Assembly: GCF_000376225.1 (NCBI RefSeq)
Contig: NZ_AQXL01000130.1
Location: forward strand, 1-64,000
Origin: Effusibacillus pohliae DSM 22757
GTDB taxonomy: Bacteria; Bacillota; Bacilli; Tumebacillales; Effusibacillaceae
Reading direction: 5' to 3'
DNA length: 64,000 nucleotides
The notes beneath the pieces were generated by a model, which saw only the letters and a list, made by a program, of their open reading frames with translations, had not been told where the DNA came from and searched no databases. A program made the translations under genes and the position numbers. Positions 16,506 through 24,714 of the stretch are shown here, piece after piece. Position 1 is the stretch's first letter, and each line of letters starts with the position of its first letter.

Positions 16506-18176
16506 ATGGGGAAAATTTTTGTCGTCGGATTCGGACCGGGCGCCTATGAACATATGACCGAACGGGCGCGTGTGTCGATCGAACAGAGCGAGATGGTGAT
16601 CGGGTACAAGACGTATGTCGATATTGTAAGCGGCCTGCTGACCGACAAGCAGATTGTGCGCACGGGCATGACGGAAGAAGTCTCGCGGGCACAGGAAGCG
16701 GTCAAACAGGCAAAAGCGGGCCGCACGGTCGCCGTCATTTCGTCGGGGGAATCGGGCATCTACGGGATGGCGGGACTGGTTTACGAAGTGCTGATCGAAC
16801 AGGGGTGGAAGCCGGGAGACGATCCGGAAATCGAAGTCGTACCGGGCGTGCCGGCGCTCGCTTCCTGCGCGTCCCTGCTGGGGGCACCGTTGATGCACGA
16901 TTTTGTCTCGATCTCGTTGTCCGATTTGCTCACGCCCTGGGAAGTCATCGCCAAGCGGGTGGAAGCGGCGGGAATGGGCGATTTTGTCGTCGTTTTGTAC
17001 AATCCCCGCAGCGGTCGGCGGACGCGGCAAATCGTCGAAACGCAGAAGATTCTGCTCAAATACCGTTCTCCCAAGACACCGGTCGGCCTGGTGAAAAGCG
17101 CGTTCCGGCAGGCGCAAAACGTGGTGGTCACGACGCTGGAAGAGATGCTCAACCATGAGATCGGGATGCTGACCACCGTGATTATCGGCAATTCCACAAC
17201 GTTTAACTACCATGACCTGATCGTGACGCCGCGCGGCTATCAGCGAAAATACACTCTATCCCGCGAAGGTGGCCGGTTGGAAGGACAGCCGCGGGGGGTG
17301 CAGCCGAGTCCCTGGTCGCTTGATGCCACGGTTCCGGTTGACTTGGAAGCGGGCGCTGATTCAAATGGTCCCGTTGGTACCGACTCGCGTGTTGCTGTCC
17401 CGATGCAAGCGAACGGAGCGGCCTTCGCAACCGCGTCGGCGCCTTCCCGCTTGTCGGCAGCGACCACCGAAGAGGACAGGGCCGCGTCATCCGATGCAAT
17501 GGCCACCGCTCCCATACATCCTAATTTTCTGCCTGTGTTGGAGATTGCGGTATCGCCTGGTGTTGCCAACAAACAGTTCACGCCCACCCAACTCACAGGC
17601 ATTGCGGAACTGCTGGGCGAACACGGCACGATCACCTACACACCGAGTCACGAGATGATCCTGAAAATCCCCGGCGGCGATCCGCATCTCGTCAGCCAGC
17701 GGCTGCTCGACATGGGACTGTTGATCTCTCCGACCGGATTGAAAGCGCAGATTGTGGCATGCGATTTTTGCGATGGAGAGAAGACGGAAGCGATTCCGTA
17801 CGCGGAAGAATTGCATCAGCTTCTGCACGGGCAGGAGATGCCGAATGAACTGAAAATCGGCTTCAACGGATGTGCCATGGCCTGTTACGGCGCCGTCATG
17901 GAGGATATCGGCGTCGTCTACCGGCGCGGATTTTTTGAGGTCTATCTGGGCGGCAAACGGGGCGGATGCTCGCCGCACCCTGGACAGAAAGTGGCGGAAG
18001 GCGTCTCGCCGGAGGAACTGGTCGGCATCGTGCAGCGAATCGTCGAGGAATATCAGGCGAACGCCCATCCGAAAGAGCGGTTTCACAAGTTTATGAAGCG
18101 GCAGGGGGAGGTCGCAGGCTTTCGCTGGGACGGATCGGTTCCTGTGAAAACGGTGGAACCGGTGTGTGGAGAGTAG
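16506..18176 (+). CDS. cbiH60: CbiH60-type precorrin-3B C17-methyltransferase fused to a nitrite/sulfite-reductase-like module
   Basis: A 556-residue fusion. Residues 1-245 are a CbiH tetrapyrrole methylase (VGFGPGAYEHMTERA, SSGESGIYGMAGL, VPGVPALASCA, LYNPRS) for C17 methylation and ring contraction. A variable Ala/Ser/Pro linker runs from about 255 to 340. Residues about 340-556 resemble a sulfite/nitrite reductase half, with C419, C422, C456 and C460 in CDFC and CAMAC placed to bind a 4Fe-4S cluster. This matches CbiH60 of P. megaterium, where the iron-sulfur module takes part in anaerobic ring contraction. ATG follows AAGGAGGG. Confidence 0.9.
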   Translation: MGKIFVVGFGPGAYEHMTERARVSIEQSEMVIGYKTYVDIVSGLLTDKQIVRTGMTEEVSRAQEAVKQAKAGRTVAVISSGESGIYGMAGLVYEVLIEQGWKPGDDPEIEVVPGVPALASCASLLGAPLMHDFVSISLSDLLTPWEVIAKRVEAAGMGDFVVVLYNPRSGRRTRQIVETQKILLKYRSPKTPVGLVKSAFRQAQNVVVTTLEEMLNHEIGMLTTVIIGNSTTFNYHDLIVTPRGYQRKYTLSREGGRLEGQPRGVQPSPWSLDATVPVDLEAGADSNGPVGTDSRVAVPMQANGAAFATASAPSRLSAATTEEDRAASSDAMATAPIHPNFLPVLEIAVSPGVANKQFTPTQLTGIAELLGEHGTITYTPSHEMILKIPGGDPHLVSQRLLDMGLLISPTGLKAQIVACDFCDGEKTEAIPYAEELHQLLHGQEMPNELKIGFNGCAMACYGAVMEDIGVVYRRGFFEVYLGGKRGGCSPHPGQKVAEGVSPEELVGIVQRIVEEYQANAHPKERFHKFMKRQGEVAGFRWDGSVPVKTVEPVCGE

Positions 18177-18288
18177 GCGCATGTCCGTCATTCGCTTCCC
18201 GTTCTTTGTCAGTCCCTGTGGAACTTGTGGGTGAAATGAATCGGGTGTGCCCACCAAAAGAGTTTGGACGCTATCCTGACAAAAGTAA

Positions 18289-18317
18289 TTGACTTTTACG
18301 GTTTTATGCGGCAAAAT
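18289..18317 (+). promoter_or_regulatory. candidate promoter before the SUMT gene
   Basis: TTGACT (18289-18294), 17 bp, then CAAAAT (18312-18317). It lies in the 183-bp gap after cbiH60, so SUMT may also be made independently, for example for siroheme. Confidence 0.45.
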
Positions 18318-18359
18318 GCGGATAAGTTGAGTAAGGGAGAGCCGGAAGGGGGAGGGGAG

Positions 18360-19127
18360 ATGGGAAAAGGGAAAGTCTATCTGACCGGGGCGGGTCCTGG
18401 GGACCCGAAGCTGATCACGGTCCGCGGATTGGAAACGATCCAATGTGCCGATGTGATCGTCTATGACCGGTTGGTGTCCAAAACGTTGCTCGAATATGCG
18501 CCGGCGCATGCGGAGTTGATTTATGCAGGGAAGCTGCCGGACAATCATACGCTGCGGCAGGGGGAGATCAATCAGCTGCTGGTCCACCATGCCTTGCAGG
18601 GGAAGACGGTGACCCGGTTGAAGGGCGGGGATCCCTTTGTGTTTGGCCGCGGCGGGGAAGAGGCGGCGGTGTTGGCGGCCAACGGGATCGAATACGAGAT
18701 CGTGCCGGGCGTCACGTCCGCTGTTGCGGTTCCCGCCTACGCCGGCATACCGGTCACCTATCGGAACGTTGCGGCCGCTTTTTCCGTGATCACCGGATGC
18801 GAAACCCCGGACAAACGGAGTTCCGCGATCAACTGGCAACGCTACGCCGCGTCGGATGAAACGCTGGTGATCCTAATGGGCATCCGCAATTTGCCGGCGA
18901 TCACCGACAACCTGATCCGCCACGGCCGTCCGGCTGATACCCCGGTCGCGCTGATCCGCTGGGGAACCTACCCGCAACAGGCGACCCTGACCGGCACCCT
19001 GCAGGACATTGCGGACAAGGCGGCACAGGCCGATTTTCAAAATCCGGCCGTGATCGTCGTCGGTGAAGTGGTGAAGCTGCGGGAGTCGCTCAGTTGGTAC
19101 GAGAACATCGGTGCGTTGCCGGTATAG
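18360..19127 (+). CDS. cobA: uroporphyrinogen-III C-methyltransferase (SUMT)
   Basis: Adds methyl groups at C2 and C7 of uroporphyrinogen III to give precorrin-2, the branch point to siroheme and B12. 255 residues without fused CysG domains. Motifs: LTGAGPGDPKLIT, VYDRLVS, RLKGGDPFVFGRGGEE, VPGVTSA and GIPVTYR. ATG 18360 follows GGGGGAGGGGAG; a longer in-frame ORF starting near 18264 would overlap the candidate promoter and is not preferred. A precorrin-2 dehydrogenase is not in the window. Confidence 0.93.
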   Translation: MGKGKVYLTGAGPGDPKLITVRGLETIQCADVIVYDRLVSKTLLEYAPAHAELIYAGKLPDNHTLRQGEINQLLVHHALQGKTVTRLKGGDPFVFGRGGEEAAVLAANGIEYEIVPGVTSAVAVPAYAGIPVTYRNVAAAFSVITGCETPDKRSSAINWQRYAASDETLVILMGIRNLPAITDNLIRHGRPADTPVALIRWGTYPQQATLTGTLQDIADKAAQADFQNPAVIVVGEVVKLRESLSWYENIGALPV

Positions 19128-19149
19128 CCCCTTTTCAGGGGCTATTTTT
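19125..19149 (+). terminator. terminator of the cbi operon
   Basis: TAGCCCCT (19125-19132) pairs with AGGGGCTA (19137-19144), followed by five T. The SUMT stop codon is part of the stem. Confidence 0.85.
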
Positions 19150-19275
19150 ATGAAACTTGAGCCGGGATACGGTTGGCTCGATGAATGACCCTCCGGTATC
19201 TGGATAAATCGCAATAGATTTTGCATAATTAAGTTATTGTATACAAGGAGATCTGCAAGGGAAGGAGAGGGGAAT

Positions 19276-19617
19276 GTGAGAATCCAGTCGTACCGCGAAT
19301 TTTGGCTGTATTACGTGAGCGAACATTTGCATCCTTATACCCGGATTTGGCATGCCATCGGTACCACTTGCGTGATTTTTTTGTTGCTGGTGAGCCTGTT
19401 CACCGGGAACGGGTGGTGGCTGCTGCTGGTTCCGGTTGCAGGGTACGGGCCCGCATGGTTCAGCCACTTCAAAATTGAGAAGAACAGGCCGGCGACCTTT
19501 TCCTATCCACTCTGGTCGTTGCGCGCCGATTTTCGGATGTATGGACTGATGCTGACGGGACGCATGTCGCAGGAGGTGGAGAAAGCGAAGCGTTGGCTGG
19601 CCAGCCGTTCGATATAG
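19276..19617 (+). CDS. DUF962 / Mpo1-like membrane protein
   Basis: A 113-residue protein of the DUF962 (YGL010w) family; the yeast member Mpo1 is an iron-dependent 2-hydroxy fatty acid dioxygenase. Seen: HPYTRIWHAIGTT with family His residues, two adjacent hydrophobic segments (about 27-65), and WFSHFKIEKNRPATF followed by PLWSLRADFRMY. The GTG at 19276 lies 6 bases after AAGGAGAGGG. Single gene facing ohrR, with a shared terminator between. Confidence 0.75.
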   Translation: MRIQSYREFWLYYVSEHLHPYTRIWHAIGTTCVIFLLLVSLFTGNGWWLLLVPVAGYGPAWFSHFKIEKNRPATFSYPLWSLRADFRMYGLMLTGRMSQEVEKAKRWLASRSI

Positions 19618-19643
19618 GGAAACATCCGGTCCGCTTTGAAGTG

Positions 19644-19695
19644 AAAATCCCGTGCCAACGCGTGACACTTTTGTTGACAGCAGGCACGGGATTTT
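19644..19695. terminator. bidirectional terminator between convergent genes
   Basis: A 13-bp perfect stem (AAAATCCCGTGCC at 19644-19656 with its complement at 19683-19695) has A and T runs at its foot, so it can stop both the DUF962 gene and ohrR. Confidence 0.75.
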
Positions 19696-19722
19696 CGCTT
19701 TCCGTCCCATTCGTCCGTGAGT

Positions 19723-20178
19723 CTACCGATTTTCCAGCGCCAGATTTTGCCTGTGGACACGCTGCAGCAGACGTTGAAATTCTGCCAACAGGCGTTGCAA
19801 CTCATCTGCTGTCAACCCGCTTCTGCATAACAGCTCGTACGGCACTTCGCGGGCGGCTTCCTGCAGGGCTTTGCCTCGTCCGGTCAAGCGGATGCGAACC
19901 TTCCGTTCATCCTCGTGGGAACGCTCTCTTGCCACCAGTCCGGAGGATTCCATCCGTTTCAACAGAGGGGTCAAAGTCCCCGAATCGAGATACAGCCGCT
20001 CCCCCAGCTCTTTCACGGTGATGCCGTCCCTTTCCCACAATACCAGCAGGACCAGGTATTGCGGATAGGTAAGGCCCAATTTTTCCAGGAGGGGACGGTA
20101 CAACTTCGTGATTTCCCGCGAACAGGCATAGATGGTGAAACAGAGCTGGTTCTCCAAAAGCAGCGAACGTTCGTTCAT
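19723..20178 (-). CDS. ohrR: OhrR-type MarR family peroxide-sensing repressor
   Basis: A 151-residue winged-helix regulator. Cys13 in NQLCFTIYACSREI is at the position of the reactive Cys that senses organic hydroperoxides, and KLGLTYPQYLVLLVLWE and LYLDSGTLTPLLKRME are typical of OhrR. The start is three bases after the glutathione peroxidase stop, so the two form an operon; the repressor probably controls that promoter at the tandem repeats at 20694-20723. Confidence 0.88.
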   Translation of the reverse strand: MNERSLLLENQLCFTIYACSREITKLYRPLLEKLGLTYPQYLVLLVLWERDGITVKELGERLYLDSGTLTPLLKRMESSGLVARERSHEDERKVRIRLTGRGKALQEAAREVPYELLCRSGLTADELQRLLAEFQRLLQRVHRQNLALENR

Positions 20179-20181
20179 CGG

Positions 20182-20670
20182 TTACTCCTTTTGCGCCAAC
20201 AGCCGACGAACATCGGGCTCCAGTTTGTCGGGCGATACGGAGGGGGCGTATCGTTTTACTACTTGGCCTTTGCGATCGACCAGGAATTTGGTGAAATTCC
20301 ATTTTATAGCTTTTGTGTTCAGGATACCCGGCGCGTGTTCCGACAAGTAGACAAACAAAGGATGGGCATCGGGACCGTTCACGTGGATTTTTTCGAACAG
20401 GGGAAATGTCACGCCGTAGTTCAGTTGGCAAAATTGTTGGATCTCCCCGCTGTCTCCGGGCTCCTGATTGGCAAATTGATTGCAGGGAAAGCCCAATACC
20501 TCAAAGCCTTCATCCCGATACTTCTCATACAAACCTTGCAGTTCCTTGAATTGAGGCGCAAAACCGCATTTGCTGGCCGTGTTCACAATGAGCAATACTT
20601 TTCCCTTGTAATCGGCAAGCGATTTGGGTTCACCGGAAATCGTCCTGGCGGAAAACTGGTACAAACTCAT
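20182..20670 (-). CDS. glutathione peroxidase family protein
   Basis: A 162-residue thiol peroxidase of the GPx fold. Catalytic Cys35 lies in NTASKCGFAPQ; the GFPCNQFANQEPG segment supplies the Gln and the likely resolving Cys, and KWNFTKFLVD contains the conserved Trp and Asn. In Bacillota such enzymes normally use thioredoxin or other thiols to reduce hydroperoxides. First gene of the gpx-ohrR unit, with AGGAGGAAC before the ATG. Confidence 0.9.
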   Translation of the reverse strand: MSLYQFSARTISGEPKSLADYKGKVLLIVNTASKCGFAPQFKELQGLYEKYRDEGFEVLGFPCNQFANQEPGDSGEIQQFCQLNYGVTFPLFEKIHVNGPDAHPLFVYLSEHAPGILNTKAIKWNFTKFLVDRKGQVVKRYAPSVSPDKLEPDVRRLLAQKE

Positions 20671-20693
20671 CCGCTGTTCCTCCTATTGGTCGC

Positions 20694-20760
20694 TAAAAAT
20701 TAAATTGTTAAAAATTAAATCGTTTGATCTGAGAATACCACACTTGGAAAAATGAATCAA
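20694..20760 (-). promoter_or_regulatory. SigA promoter and tandem operator for gpx-ohrR
   Basis: On the minus strand TTGATT (20760-20755), 17 bp, TATTCT (20737-20732). Just downstream are two abutting 15-bp direct repeats (20694-20708 and 20709-20723, one mismatch), each containing AATTAAAT, similar to the AT-rich half sites OhrR uses. Binding there would block the transcription start. Confidence 0.6.
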
Positions 20761-20935
20761 CCCCATGCATACTTGTCCCTTACCGCTGCATAGCCTGATA
20801 CAGGTGGATCGAATCAAGCACATGGCACGTTTCCCCTGCCGGATGTCAGAATCATCTGCGGCGGGTTGCGGCCGGGTGGTCACTGCAGCGGGAGAGTTCG
20901 TTGTCGTTGGTTGGTGGATAAAGGAGTCGAGCGGC

Positions 20936-21583
20936 ATGAATGGATTCTGGTTCCAGTTGGGCGAGATCGTGCTGGTCAATCTGGTGTTGTCGGGGGACAA
21001 CGCGTTGTTGATTGCGATGGCTACGTCTGGTTTGCCACGGCGGCAACGGCGGCTGGCGATGGCGCTTGGCATTGGCGGAGCTTTGCTGATACGGCTGGTG
21101 CTGACCGGCCTGGCGGCGGAAGTGATGGCTGTCCCGTTTGTACGGTCGGCCGGGGCCCTGCTGCTGACGGTCATCGCGTTAAAATTGATGATTCAGGATG
21201 AGGCTCCGCCGTCGATAGGGGGCGGCCGTACTCTGCTGGCGGCGGCAGGGACGATTCTGCTGGCTGATTTGACGATGAGCATCGACAACGTGGCGGCGAT
21301 CGCCGGTATGGCAGCAGGCAACCTGCCGCTGCTGACAGCCGGGCTGATCATCAGCATGGGGTGTATGCTGGTTGCCAGCGTATGGATCGGTTGGGTGCTG
21401 GAACGGGTTCCGCAACTGATGGCGATCGGTGCCGGCATTCTCGCGTGGACAGCCGGGCGTATTTTGGCGGAGGATACCGGTGTATCCCATTTTGCAGGAA
21501 AATATGTTTGGGGCATCCTGCTGATCCTCTCGCTGGTGCCGGTGGCGATGATGGCAAGGAAAACGCCGGACAGCAGCCGGTAG
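20936..21583 (+). CDS. TerC/YjbE family integral membrane protein
   Basis: A 215-residue membrane protein with about seven helices. Family motifs are NLVLSGDNALLIAMA near the start and ADLTMSIDNVAAIAG in the second half, both with the acidic residue of the TerC metal site. TerC-type proteins take part in metal (often manganese) export or metalation of secreted proteins. ATG 20936 follows AAAGGAG. I looked for a yybP-ykoY manganese riboswitch in the 175 bp upstream and did not find one. Confidence 0.8.
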   Translation: MNGFWFQLGEIVLVNLVLSGDNALLIAMATSGLPRRQRRLAMALGIGGALLIRLVLTGLAAEVMAVPFVRSAGALLLTVIALKLMIQDEAPPSIGGGRTLLAAAGTILLADLTMSIDNVAAIAGMAAGNLPLLTAGLIISMGCMLVASVWIGWVLERVPQLMAIGAGILAWTAGRILAEDTGVSHFAGKYVWGILLILSLVPVAMMARKTPDSSR

Positions 21584-21630
21584 ACCGGCGGATGACGGCC
21601 GCCACTTTTGCGTGTAGGTGGTGGTTTTGA

Positions 21631-21652
21631 TGTGATATCATAGGATATCACA
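21631..21652. promoter_or_regulatory. perfect inverted repeat, operator-like
   Basis: TGTGATATC (21631-21639) and its exact complement GATATCACA (21644-21652) are separated by four bases. The dyad lies in the 245-bp gap between the TerC-like gene and the ketopantoate reductase gene and could bind a dimeric repressor. Confidence 0.5.
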
Positions 21653-21669
21653 GGGAGAAGGTGTTGGTG

Positions 21670-21738
21670 ATGAACGAACAAAAGGCGTTTGTGATCAACC
21701 GGTTGAGCGCTGGGCGGCGGGGAGAGAGACACGGGTAG
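21670..21738 (+). CDS. possible 22-residue ORF after the dyad
   Basis: ATG 21670 follows GGAGAAGGTG and opens a short frame, MNEQKAFVINRLSAG..., ending at TAG 21736-21738. It could be a leader peptide or a remnant. The rest of the gap to 21829 holds nothing recognisable. Confidence 0.2.
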   Translation: MNEQKAFVINRLSAGRRGERHG

Positions 21739-21828
21739 CGGAAACAGACAGCAGAGGGAGCCGCGTCAGAGGACGTGGAAATGGGTAGGGTCAAAAAGTT
21801 TGGCTAGTGAAAAACAGGAGGTGTAGCG

Positions 21829-22782
21829 GTGGACGGAGCAGAACCGATTCGCATCGGCGTGTTGGGGGCGGGGGCGGTCGGCAAGTTGACGGCGGCGGCG
21901 CTTGTTTCATCCGGAATGTCGGTCCGGCTGCTGGTCCGTCGCCAAGAACAGGCGGCCTCCCTTCGCCAAAACGGACTGGTGCTGGTGAATTCGGATGGCA
22001 AGCGGCTGCGTTTCCCGGTTGCTGTTTCGGCCGATCCGGTTGCCGAAGCTGTTGACCTCGTGATGGTCACCGTCAAAAGTATCGATACGGAACAAGCCGC
22101 CCGGCAGGTCGCCGCCATGCCGGGAACACCCTGCGTGCTCTCGTTGCAAAATGGGCTTGGCAACGGCGAGACGCTGGCTGCTCTGCTTGGACCGGAACGC
22201 GTCTTGCTGGGGGTTTCCACCTATGGCGCGACTGCTCAGTCCGACTACGAAGTGGCAGCGCGAGGCTCAGGGGAGCTTGTGGTGGGCGGGTATCTCGGTT
22301 GCCACCCGCTGGCGGACAAGCTGGCTGCGATCTTTTCCAAAGCGGGCTGGAACGTGCGGGTCAGCTCCGACATGCAGCGGGAGGTGTGGAAAAAAGCGCT
22401 GGTCAACATCGGGATCAACCCGGTCACCGCGATTCACCGGGTTCCCAACGGGGCGATCCTCGAACGGCCGGACTTACGGCAGATCGCCGTGGCCGCAGTG
22501 TGGGAAGCGGGGCAAGTGGCGCAGGGGCTCGGTGTCCTGTCGGCAGATGAGGCAGCAGCCGGCGTGGAGCGGATGCTTCTGGTGTGCCGGGCCACGGCGG
22601 CGAACAGGTCGTCCATGCTGCAAGATGTGGAAAAAGGGCGGCGAACGGAGATCGGGTCGCTGAACGGGGCGGTTGTCCGAATGGCGGACGAACTGTCCGT
22701 CGCCACGCCGGTCAACCGGGAATTGGTCAACCGAATCCGGCAGATTGAGGCTGGCAATTGTGATGGCGCTTACTGTACTTAA
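21829..22782 (+). CDS. panE: 2-dehydropantoate 2-reductase family protein
   Basis: A 317-residue NADPH-dependent oxidoreductase of the ApbA/PanE family, which reduces ketopantoate to pantoate on the way to CoA. The N-terminal Rossmann motif is GVLGAGAVGKL; the C-terminal domain has the catalytic-type Lys in WKKALVNIGINPVTAIH. The GTG 21829 lies behind ACAGGAGGTG. Several paralogues of this family exist in Bacilli with other substrates, so the exact reaction is probable rather than certain. Confidence 0.8.
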   Translation: MDGAEPIRIGVLGAGAVGKLTAAALVSSGMSVRLLVRRQEQAASLRQNGLVLVNSDGKRLRFPVAVSADPVAEAVDLVMVTVKSIDTEQAARQVAAMPGTPCVLSLQNGLGNGETLAALLGPERVLLGVSTYGATAQSDYEVAARGSGELVVGGYLGCHPLADKLAAIFSKAGWNVRVSSDMQREVWKKALVNIGINPVTAIHRVPNGAILERPDLRQIAVAAVWEAGQVAQGLGVLSADEAAAGVERMLLVCRATAANRSSMLQDVEKGRRTEIGSLNGAVVRMADELSVATPVNRELVNRIRQIEAGNCDGAYCT

Positions 22783-22837
22783 GTGAGTAAAATGAATACG
22801 ATTGTAGTTGCAAACAACTTCCAGGGAGGCGGTCAGA

Positions 22838-23857
22838 GTGCCATCATTGTTTGATCCATTTGAACTGAAGGGACTGCAGCTGAAAAACCGGATCATGATG
22901 TCCCCGATGTGCCAGTACCAGGCCAACGAAGACGGAACGGTCGCCGAGTGGCATTACGTTCACTACGGTTCGCGTGCAGTCGGCGGCGTCGGCCTGGTGA
23001 TGGTGGAAGCGTCCGGGGTGGAAAACCGAGGACGAATTACGACGCGGGACGTTGGAATTTTTTCTGATACGCACATTCCGGGGCTCCGGCGCATCGTGGA
23101 TTTCTGCCATACATACGGTGCAAAAATCGGTATTCAATTGGCGCATGCCGGCCGCAAGTCGGAAGTGGCGGAAGAACCGAACGTGGGCCCGAGCGCGATC
23201 GCGTTTTCCGAGAAGTACCGCGTGCCGCAGGAACTGACTGTGGAAGAGATTCAGCAAATCGTTGAGGCGTTCGGGCAGGCTGCGCGGCGGGCCGTGCAGG
23301 CCGGTTTCGATACGGTCGAGATCCACGGGGCTCACGGGTACCTGATTCACGAATTTTTGTCCCCCATTTCCAACCGGCGCACCGACTCATATGGCGGCAG
23401 CCAAACCAACCGTTTGCGGTTCCCGCTGGAAGTGATCGCGCGGGTAAAAAAAGAGCTTCCCCCCGGCATGCCGCTGCTAATGAGGGTTTCGGCCACCGAG
23501 TATGCGGCTGACGGCTACGACGTGTCGGATATGGTGGAGATGGTCAAACAGTTTAAGGAAGCGGGCGTGGATATGATCGATGTGTCGTCCGGCGGGAACC
23601 TGCCGGTCGCGCCTGTCCAATACCCCGGCTACCAATTGGCGTTCGCCGAGCAAATTCGCAAGCAGGCGGAGATTGGCGTGATCACCGTCGGCCGGATGGA
23701 GAGTCCGCAACTGGCGGAGGAAACGATCCGCAACGGGCGTGCCGACATCGTGGCGGTAGCGCGCGGTCTGCTGCGCGACCCCCACTGGGCGAAAACGGCA
23801 GCCGTCGCACTCGGAGTGGAAATGGAGATGCCCGGCGTCTACCGGATGGGCTATTAA
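22838..23857 (+). CDS. namA: NADPH dehydrogenase, old yellow enzyme family (YqjM/NamA type)
   Basis: A 339-residue FMN-dependent TIM-barrel ene-reductase. Seen: SPMCQY with Cys25 and Tyr27 matching Cys26/Tyr28 of YqjM, VEIHGAHGYLIHEF with the substrate-binding His pair, and FLSPISNRRTDSYGG. Usual role: reduction of the C=C bond of unsaturated carbonyl compounds in detoxification. GTG 22838 is seven bases after GGGAGGCGG; a TTG ten codons upstream has no good ribosome site. Confidence 0.9.
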   Translation: MPSLFDPFELKGLQLKNRIMMSPMCQYQANEDGTVAEWHYVHYGSRAVGGVGLVMVEASGVENRGRITTRDVGIFSDTHIPGLRRIVDFCHTYGAKIGIQLAHAGRKSEVAEEPNVGPSAIAFSEKYRVPQELTVEEIQQIVEAFGQAARRAVQAGFDTVEIHGAHGYLIHEFLSPISNRRTDSYGGSQTNRLRFPLEVIARVKKELPPGMPLLMRVSATEYAADGYDVSDMVEMVKQFKEAGVDMIDVSSGGNLPVAPVQYPGYQLAFAEQIRKQAEIGVITVGRMESPQLAEETIRNGRADIVAVARGLLRDPHWAKTAAVALGVEMEMPGVYRMGY

Positions 23858-23941
23858 GAAAATGCCGAATTTGTTTCGAACGAAGGTACTTTGTTGACGA
23901 GACCGCTTTGGAGAGAGATATCTACCCAGTCACGGCTCCGG

Positions 23942-23978
23942 CCGGCGTGCACTCTTTTGGCACGCCGGTTTCTTTTTT
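23942..23978 (+). terminator. terminator after namA
   Basis: CCGGCGTGC (23942-23950) pairs with GCACGCCGG (23960-23968), followed by a T-rich tail TTTCTTTTTT. Confidence 0.85.
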
Positions 23979-24093
23979 CCGTCAGATTCCCCCACCAGCC
24001 AGCTGTCCGACTCAACATGGGACCGTTTGGGGATCGCTTTTGCGTGAACGGCCCCCCACTCTCCCCCACTCGGACACCATAGGACTATAGTCT

Positions 24094-24188
24094 CGAAGAA
24101 CTTGTGGATAACATGTGGATCAATAGGTCTGGATTCCCTAATTTTCTGTTAACAGCAACGTTCTTCGAAAAATTTTTCCTGTGGATAG
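24094..24188. promoter_or_regulatory. DnaA-box-like cluster upstream of mraZ
   Basis: A perfect reverse DnaA box TGTGGATAA lies at 24103-24111. Near matches lie at 24114-24122 (TGTGGATCA) and 24180-24188 (TGTGGATAG). An 8-bp inverted repeat, CGAAGAAC/GTTCTTCG, lies at 24094-24101 and 24160-24167 and encloses the first two boxes; the third lies just outside it. No clear SigA promoter could be assigned. Confidence 0.5.
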
Positions 24189-24227
24189 CAGGAATTCACC
24201 GCTCAGGAACGAATCAGTAAAACAAGC

Positions 24228-24277
24228 AAGTGGTGAAAAGTGGAGGGAAGTGGTGGAAATTCCCTCAAGGTGGTGAT
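24228..24277 (+). promoter_or_regulatory. MraZ-binding type decamer repeats
   Basis: Consecutive 10-base units AAGTGGTGAA, AAGTGGAGGG and AAGTGGTGGA (24228-24257), then a diverged unit and AGGTGGTGAT. Tandem GTGG-type repeats at one-helix-turn spacing before mraZ are the known pattern of MraZ autoregulation. The last unit also contains the likely ribosome site. Confidence 0.65.
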
Positions 24278-24282
24278 GCAGG

Positions 24283-24714
24283 GTGTTCATGGGTGAATAT
24301 CAGCACAGCATCGACGACAAGGGCCGTCTGATCATTCCCGCCAAATTCCGGGAGGAGTTGGGTGCCGGTTTTGTCGTGACCCGTGGCCTCGATCACTGCC
24401 TGTTTGTATACCCCCGCAAGGAGTGGGAGACGCTAGAAGCGAAATTGAAAAGTCTTCCATTAACAAGTTCCGATGCTCGCGCGTTTGTCCGTTTTTTCTT
24501 TTCGGGTGCGAGCGAGTGCGACCTGGATAAACAGGGAAGAGTGTTGATTCCAAGCACGCTGCGGGAGTACGCCAAGTTGGAGCGCGACTGCGTTGTTATC
24601 GGCGTATCCAACCGGGTGGAGATCTGGGCGAAAGAAGCTTGGGAATCGTACAGCAACGATGCGGCCGATTCGTTTGCCGCGATTGCGGAAAAACTGACCG
24701 ATCTCAACTTCTGA
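24283..24714 (+). CDS. mraZ: transcriptional regulator MraZ
   Basis: A 143-residue DNA-binding protein with two SpoVT/AbrB-like MraZ folds. It begins with the standard [16 protein letters not shown] (GTG start at 24283) and has the second DKQGRVLIP motif near residue 85. MraZ represses the dcw cluster by binding the repeats just upstream. First gene of the division/cell wall cluster. Confidence 0.95.
   Translation: MFMGEYQHSIDDKGRLIIPAKFREELGAGFVVTRGLDHCLFVYPRKEWETLEAKLKSLPLTSSDARAFVRFFFSGASECDLDKQGRVLIPSTLREYAKLERDCVVIGVSNRVEIWAKEAWESYSNDAADSFAAIAEKLTDLNF

Noticed and set aside
18264-18360. N-terminal extension of the SUMT protein by 32 residues
   Set aside because: The extension overlaps a likely promoter, has no ribosome site and is not part of the family; ATG 18360 has GGGGAGGGGAG.
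20761-20935. yybP-ykoY manganese riboswitch before the TerC-like gene
   Set aside because: Expected from the gene family, but the conserved motifs of that riboswitch are not visible.
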